Positions 59,277 through 64,000 of a stretch of 64,000 nt of DNA are shown piece by piece. The notes beneath the pieces are model-generated. The model was given only the letters and a program-made list of their open reading frames with translations, did not search any database and was not told where the DNA came from. The translations under genes were made by a program, and so were the position numbers. This DNA comes from JAXDBM01 sp963709485 (GTDB lineage Bacteria; Desulfobacterota; Syntrophia; Syntrophales; Fen-1087), in NCBI GenBank assembly GCA_963709485.1, contig CAVPWE010000001.1:372001-436000 (forward strand). Direction: 5' to 3'. Numbering within the stretch: position 1 is the first letter of the stretch; each line of letters opens with the position of its first letter.

Positions 59277-61462
59277 AATCTCTGCCTTCCCAGTTCGTGA
59301 ATCTCTGACTGCAGTTGCGACATGCTGAGCGGCTTCCGCAGGAGATGGTCCGGCTTGGCGGCCGTCCGTCCCTCCTTCTTCAGGGCCGCGGGATCGTCTG
59401 AATAAAGGATGACGGCCAGCAGCGGGAAACGCTCCCGGATTTCCTTCAGAAGATCCCACCCGTCCATGCCGGGGAGCCTGATTTCGGAAATCACTGTGTC
59501 GATCTCGGGGTGGTCTTCCAGGTAGGAGATGATGGCCTCGGGGGTGTCTTCCGGACCTGAAAACCGGTCAACGGCATCGATGAAATTCAACTTCAGCTCG
59601 TCGAGAAAGGCCCGGTCATGGTCCAGGCAGAGCATGGCCGGGTGAAGGTCGATGCGGGTTTCGCCGTCCACCGGGAGGAACACGGAGAAACGGCTGCCCA
59701 GGCCCGGCCGGGACAGAACCCCGATCAGGCCGTGATGGTCCTTGATCAGGCCGTAGGAGATGGAAAGCCCCAGGCCGGTTCCATCCTTGTCCCGGCGGGT
59801 GGTGTAGAAGGGTTCGAAAATATGCTCCTGCGTCTCCTGGTCCATGCCGGCGCCGTTGTCCTCGATTTCGACGAGGATCGTCTTCAGTCTTTTCAAATAT
59901 CTCCCGGTGATGACAATCCGTCCCTTCCGGTCGGCGGGGATGGACTGGAGGGCATTGATCAGGAGGTTCGCAATGACCTGTTCGAGCTTCTGAAAATGCC
60001 CCCGGATGGGCGGCAGGTTGCTGTCGATGTAACAGTCCAGGCGGGAGACGGTTTTCCGGATCTGGGCGCCCACGATGATCAGCACGCCCTGGATGACATC
60101 GGAGATCTGAACGGGCTTTTTCTGCACCGATTCATCGGTCCGGGCAAATTCCTTCAGGCCCGAGACGACGCGCTTGATCCGCTGGGAGGCAATCTTGAAC
60201 TCCTCGATGATCTCCCGCATGTTCATGGTGACTTCCACGTAGCTGACCCCCTTGTCCCCCCAGTCGGGATGGGAGGCGCCGTCGCTGGCGAGGATCGGCT
60301 CGATCACATTCCACATCTCTTCCAGCAGCGGGATGTTGTAGGCGATGAAGCTGACGGGGTTGTTGATCTCGTGGGCGACGCCGGCCACCACCTCGCCCAG
60401 CGCGCTCAGCTTGTGGGACTGCATCATCTGCTGCAGTCGGAGCTCCCCTTCCCGGCGTATGCGCCGGTCCTCCGTGACATCCCGCCAGGCGCCGACCATG
60501 TAGTTCCGGGAGCGGCTGCCGAGCCGGATGAGGCGCCGGTAATCGGAAAACCATCGATAGGACCCGTCAGATGCCTGAAACCGGTACTCGCACTGGCAGG
60601 CGCCGCTGCGGACGGCCGTTTTCGCGGCGGCAAGGGTCTTCTCGCGGTCGTCGGGATGGATGTGATCCTGCCAGAAGGAGGGCGCTTCCGTGAACCGCCC
60701 GGGGGTGTGGCCGGTGATCTCGGTGATGGTGCTGCTGACAAACGTGGTCCGGAAATGCCGGTCGGCGCTGCAGGTGAAGGAGACGATGGGCAGCGATTTC
60801 AGGATCAGGGAAAGCTGCTCCGTTGTTTCCCTCAGGGCTCTCTCAGCCCGTTCCCGTTCCTTCAGTTCGGTCTGCAGCGCTCTGTTGGCCCGGTCCAGTT
60901 CCTCTGTCCGCTCCCGGACCTTGGATTCCAGATCCTCATGGGCTTTCAAAAGGGCCGCTTCCGCGCGCTTGGCCTCGGTGATATCCTCCAGCGTTTCCAC
61001 GGCGCCGACCAGAGCGCCTGCGGCACTCCGGATCACGGCTGCGGTGAAGCGAAGCCATTTCCCCCGGCTGCCCAGATCGGGGAAAAAATCCGTTGCCTCG
61101 AAGGCATCGTCGATCAGCTTTGATTTGATGTGCTTCCCGGCATACCAGCGGGAAACGGTTTCCGGGGATTCATCGACGAGCAGGTCGGCCATGCAGGGTC
61201 GCTCGCTGTTGTAAAAGGCCCGCCAGTGCTGACGGGTCCCGACCACGTCTTCGGCCCGGATCCCGCTGAGCTCCGCCAGGGCCCGGTTCCAGTAGATGAC
61301 CCGGTGGTCCTTCCCGATGACGAATGCCGGAATGGGGGAGCTGCCGACGACGCTGTGCAGGCACTGCTCGCCGTTGCTGAAAAGCTCATCCGACCATCTG
61401 CATTCGCAGTCCAGGGGATCCTGGCTGCTGTCCGTTGGGCGTTGCTTCTTTTTCATTGTCAT
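59273..61462 (-). CDS. PAS histidine kinase with C-terminal Glu-substituted receiver domain
   Basis: A 729-residue soluble sensor kinase. An unusual PAS domain (about 37-160, same type as in the triple-PAS protein) is followed by a coiled coil (about 165-215) and a second PAS/PAC (about 217-330). The dimer/phospho-acceptor His is in VVAGVAHEINNPVSFIAYN (His364). The ATPase domain has NLLINALQSI, DNGAGMDQ and GTGLGLSISYGLI. The final 110 residues resemble a receiver domain, but the acceptor Asp position reads Glu (VISEIRLPGMDGWDLL), so it may be locked or non-phosphorylatable. No membrane segment. It overlaps the sigma-54 activator gene. ATG 61462 is chosen over a TTG at 61522. Confidence 0.88.
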
Positions 61463-61577
61463 TCGGAGCGGCTCCCGCACGGTTGCCGGGGAGGGGATCA
61501 CGATCGCTGAAAAGTAAGACAATTGTCCGGATCTGTCAAACCCATAATTTCCTGCTGTCGCTTCCCGCGCGTTTGTC

Positions 61578-62408
61578 TCAGGCCAGGCGATGTCTGCGCA
61601 GAAAATCGAGGACGACCCGCCGGAAGGCAGCGGGGTTCTCCATCATCACCGGATGGGCGGATTCGGGGATTTCGGCAATCTGCGCCTTCGGGATCGCACG
61701 TGCCATTTCCTCGGTGGCCGGGCGGGTCATGACCTGGCTCTCCTCGCCGCGCACGAGCAGGGCCGGGCAGCGGATGTTCTTAAGGCCGGGGCGCAGATCG
61801 TAGCCCTCGAAGGAGCGGAGCACCTCCCGGTCATACTGGCAGCGGAACCGGCCGTCCGCATCCCGGTTCAGGGCCAGCGCGGCATACCGCATCAGGCGGA
61901 AGGGTTCGGCGTGGGGACAGTTCTTCGCGATCTCGTCGACGTATTCCTGCAACGAGGAGTAAGCGAGGGGGAGGTCCCGGTAAAGGTTGAGGAGGTACTT
62001 GCGGTTCCATTCCGGCGGGCAGGGCTCGATGTCCACATGGATGAGCCCCGAAACGCGTTCCGGCTTCATCGTCGCATAACAGGTGGTATGCAGGGCGCCC
62101 ATGGAGTGGCCGCCGAAGACGGCCCGCTGCAGGGACAGGATTTCCATCAGCGCGGCCAGATCGTCCACATAGTTTTCACACCGGTAGGCCGGCGGGATGG
62201 TGCGGCTGCTTCGGCCGTGGCCGCGCTGGTCCAGGGCGATGATCCGCATGCGGTCCCGCAGCGATGCGGCGAGGTCCTCCCAGATATGGGCGTTGTCGCC
62301 GATGCCGTGCAGCAGGACCATCGCCGGGGAGTCCGGATTTCCCCACTCCAGGCAGTGCAGGTGAAGACCGTTGGCCGTGATCCAGCGATCGATGGGTTCA
62401 TCCGTCAT
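61578..62408 (-). CDS. alpha/beta hydrolase
   Basis: A 276-residue alpha/beta-hydrolase-fold protein: AMVLLHGIGDNAHIWEDLAA (oxyanion region), IIALDQRGHGRSS, nucleophile elbow VFGGHSMGALHTTCYA, acid in LLVRGEESQVM and catalytic His in IPESAHPVMMENPAAFRR. It is cytoplasmic by absence of a signal peptide. The pattern is that of small-molecule esterases or C-C hydrolases; no specific substrate can be given. It stands alone between the kinase gene and the small membrane protein gene. It is unrelated in detail to the hydrolase at 32853. Confidence 0.8.
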   Translation of the reverse strand: MTDEPIDRWITANGLHLHCLEWGNPDSPAMVLLHGIGDNAHIWEDLAASLRDRMRIIALDQRGHGRSSRTIPPAYRCENYVDDLAALMEILSLQRAVFGGHSMGALHTTCYATMKPERVSGLIHVDIEPCPPEWNRKYLLNLYRDLPLAYSSLQEYVDEIAKNCPHAEPFRLMRYAALALNRDADGRFRCQYDREVLRSFEGYDLRPGLKNIRCPALLVRGEESQVMTRPATEEMARAIPKAQIAEIPESAHPVMMENPAAFRRVVLDFLRRHRLA

Positions 62409-62547
62409 GACAGCGTTCCTTCATGTCCCGGTTTTCGCAGCTTGTCCCGCAACGGGTGTCCATTGCCGCCACTGAATATCAATTCGGAATATTTTTCAAA
62501 TTTTTTTGATCATTCGCAGGGCAGCGAAGCGAAAATGACGCGAAAAC

Positions 62548-62588
62548 CCGAGCGCCCCGCTCCCGGTTCGGGGGAGAGGGGCGCTCGG
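62548..62588 (-). terminator. strong intrinsic terminator of the small membrane protein gene
   Basis: CCGAGCGCCCC at 62548-62558 pairs perfectly with GGGGCGCTCGG at 62578-62588, with a C/G-rich inner part, and on the minus strand TTTT follows. It ends transcription 40 bases after the gene at 62628. Confidence 0.8.
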
Positions 62589-62627
62589 ATGGATCTATGC
62601 TTGGGGGTATTAGGAGTATTTGTTCTT

Positions 62628-62903
62628 TTAACCGATCGCGTTTTTGATGACGTCGATCACCGGGTTGGTGAACAGGGCGATGAGCACCGTGTACAGGGCG
62701 AAGGCGCCCACCACTTCCCCGGCGTACATCCGCTCGTACTTGTGCTTCAGGGAGATGATGATCAGCCCGCCCACGATCAGGCAGCCGAGCTGGAAATAGG
62801 GGAAGTTCCCCGCGCCGCCCAGGGCGACCTCGGCGAAGCTGAAGCTTGCCGTCAAGAGAACCACTGCAACCGCCGCGACCATCGTTCCGAGTGTCTTTTT
62901 CAT
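62628..62903 (-). CDS. small secreted or membrane protein, function unknown
   Basis: A 91-residue protein. Residues 1-24 form a signal peptide (MKKTLGTMVAAVAVVLLTAS, cleavage after SFA). Two hydrophobic stretches follow (about 34-51, FPYFQLGCLIVGGLIII, and about 64-84, AGEVVGAFALYTVLIALF). It would be an inner-membrane protein with two helices after processing. AAAGGAGAAA precedes the ATG. A strong terminator and single-gene layout suggest an independently expressed and possibly abundant protein. Family not recognised. Confidence 0.65.
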   Translation of the reverse strand: MKKTLGTMVAAVAVVLLTASFSFAEVALGGAGNFPYFQLGCLIVGGLIIISLKHKYERMYAGEVVGAFALYTVLIALFTNPVIDVIKNAIG

Positions 62904-63321
62904 GATCTTTTTCTCCTTTGGACTGTTTTATTATTTTATTTTTTGATTCTTTTTGATTTTCTTTGCCCATAGATAATGAAAAGACCGTGCCAGGATAGCG
63001 ATTTCCGGAAAATATTTTTTATCTTCCCGATTTCGTGCATGAATTGACGACGGGGGCATTCGTGGTCAAAGCCCGGCGCCCTCCCGCCCGACCCCTTCCT
63101 TCCATGTATCGTTCAAATGCGTTGAATGAAGCGATCAATCCTGACCGGACAGTGTTGCCTCCCTCTCCGCAATGCTTCCCCCTGAACGGAAATCCTCATC
63201 CATCCCCTCCCTGCTCCAGCGAGATGCAGGCCGGGCGGGATCGCCGGACACAAGGAACTTCGGATAAACCCCTTTCCTCAAATAAAAAAGGTAACCGATG
63301 GGGTGGCAGAGGCGATTATTT
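62904..63321. other. intergenic stretch without recognisable genes
   Basis: About 420 bases between the small membrane protein gene and the next promoter. Bases 62925-62965 are very A/T-rich (T-runs on the plus strand) and probably hold the minus-strand promoter. The rest is mixed sequence in which open frames have neither ribosome sites nor family-like features. No hairpin or repeat stands out. Confidence 0.5.
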
Positions 63322-63350
63322 TTGACTATTTTCAGGCTTTGACCTATATT
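63322..63350 (+). promoter_or_regulatory. sigma-70-type promoter
   Basis: TTGACT at 63322-63327 and TATATT at 63345-63350 with a 17-base spacer, about 80 bases before the GTG start at 63430. Confidence 0.6.
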
Positions 63351-63429
63351 GCGTGGCACATTTTACCGCACAGATATGCCGCCCTGTAAGTAAGGACGGC
63401 GTGGATCCTGTTCTGAAAAGGAGGCAGTC

Positions 63430-63732
63430 GTGTTCAAGGAAACGGCACTGACCTGGATCGCCGAACTGGAGGGAGCCGGAAGGCTGGCGCCGCTCGACGA
63501 GGCGGGACGCGGAAGGCTGGCCGACGAATACGCCGTGAAACTGGAGGAGATTTTCAACGAAGAGGTGTCCCGCCAGTTGGAGCCCCTGGGCAAGGCGGCG
63601 GAATTCGAGAGGATGCTCCTGTACGACAGCCAGTACACCCACAAATATCTGAACCAGACCATTCCCAGTTATTACGGTTTCCGGGCGGAGATCTTCGAAA
63701 AAGCGAGGAAGATCATCGTGGGAGACCTTTGA
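63430..63732 (+). CDS. small conserved-looking helical protein, function unknown
   Basis: A 100-residue protein starting with GTG at 63430 after AAAAGGAGG, with its own promoter. It is mostly helical and acidic: RLADEYAVKLEEIFNEEVSR, FERMLLYDSQYTHKYLNQTI and a tail ending RKIIVGDL. No Cys, no membrane segment. I do not recognise it with certainty. It precedes the metallo-beta-lactamase-fold gene by 73 bases on the same strand. Confidence 0.6.
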   Translation: MFKETALTWIAELEGAGRLAPLDEAGRGRLADEYAVKLEEIFNEEVSRQLEPLGKAAEFERMLLYDSQYTHKYLNQTIPSYYGFRAEIFEKARKIIVGDL

Positions 63733-63805
63733 AGAAAGGGCTTCACCACCGGAAAGCCTTTAGCTCCGGTCACAGCAGGATCGATCGAGGCGAACGGGGG
63801 GGGAT

Positions 63806-64000
63806 TTGAAGGTCATTTTCCTCGGAACAAATGGCTGGTACGACACCGAAACGGGCAATACCATCTGCACGCTGATCCGGACCGGTGATCGCGATATCAT
63901 CCTCGACGCGGGCAGCGGATTCCACAAGCTTGACCGGCATGTGCCGGAGGGCGATGAAAAGCCGTCCACCCTGCTGATCAGCCATTTTCACCTGGACCAT
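63806..64000 (+). CDS. metallo-beta-lactamase-fold hydrolase, N-terminal part (cut by window end)
   Basis: 65 residues from a TTG at 63806 (GGGGGGG just upstream) to the window edge. VIFLGTNGWYDTETGN is the first strand and turn, IILDAGSGFHKLD follows, and STLLISHFHLDH contains the first metal-binding HxHxDH motif of the family. The spacing is like that of RNase Z/phosphonate-metabolism-type (PhnP-like) members. The function cannot be fixed without the rest. Confidence 0.8.
   Translation, partial: MKVIFLGTNGWYDTETGNTICTLIRTGDRDIILDAGSGFHKLDRHVPEGDEKPSTLLISHFHLDH

Overview
The window (about 60% G+C by eye, with a visibly lower G+C stretch from about 37.6 to 46 kb) looks like a chromosomal piece of a strictly anaerobic, probably syntrophic member of the former Deltaproteobacteria (Desulfobacterota; a Syntrophales-like relative is my best guess). 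The reasons are the large PurL paired with a long PurQ, a citramalate-synthase route to isoleucine, TRAP transporters, a Na+-type N-ATPase, a likely selenoprotein and many PAS/sigma-54 regulators. The taxonomic call is inference; no rRNA gene is present.

Layout. 1-5.7 kb: amino-sugar and nucleotide genes (left-handed beta-helix protein, glmM, a NagB-like protein, pyrG). Both glmM and pyrG carry a frameshift. 5.8-11.2 kb: pxpABC (5-oxoprolinase) followed by a complete TRAP transporter dctPQM, a plausible pyroglutamate uptake and utilisation unit. 11.2-16.5 kb (minus): purL, purQ, a small protein and a YchF-type ATPase. 16.8-21.1 kb: mdh, a mannose-1-phosphate guanylyltransferase, a Maf protein and YggS; between them on the minus strand lies a short heavy-metal-associated (HMA) protein with one in-frame TGA at the metal-binding Cys position, followed by a fitting bacterial SECIS hairpin. 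21.2-23.4 kb (minus): DUF2905, a radical SAM protein and a patatin. 23.6-26.2 kb: proA-nadD-TrpF-like. 27.2-37.6 kb: citramalate synthase with a structured terminator-bearing leader, a Sua5-like protein, RNase E/G, proC, alpha/beta hydrolase-yggT-DUF167-murJ, and serS followed by two tRNA-Ser genes and one tRNA-Arg.

Directly after tRNA-Arg the accessory stretch begins with an IS4-type transposase remnant. It then holds a HAD phosphatase, a nitroreductase, an M48 lipoprotein protease, a decayed TAXI-type TRAP receptor, a GGDEF-EAL protein, two tandem Adhesin_E-like secreted proteins and small conserved proteins.

45.6-61.5 kb (all minus strand) is the most interesting region. The nine-gene N-ATPase operon atpDCQRBEFAG has a c subunit with the Na+-binding residues. 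It is preceded by a cyclic-nucleotide-binding protein and a helical RsbRD-N-like protein, and followed by a cytidylate-kinase-like protein with a four-Cys N-terminus, a triple-PAS protein and a second RsbRD-N-like paralogue. Just upstream lie a PAS histidine kinase and an NtrC-type sigma-54 activator. A textbook sigma-54 promoter (TGGCAC-N5-TTGCT) stands before the cNMP-binding gene, so the N-ATPase may belong to a dedicated signal-controlled regulon. The same unusual PAS domain occurs once in the kinase and three times in the triple-PAS protein. The window ends with an alpha/beta hydrolase, two small proteins and the start of a metallo-beta-lactamase-fold gene.
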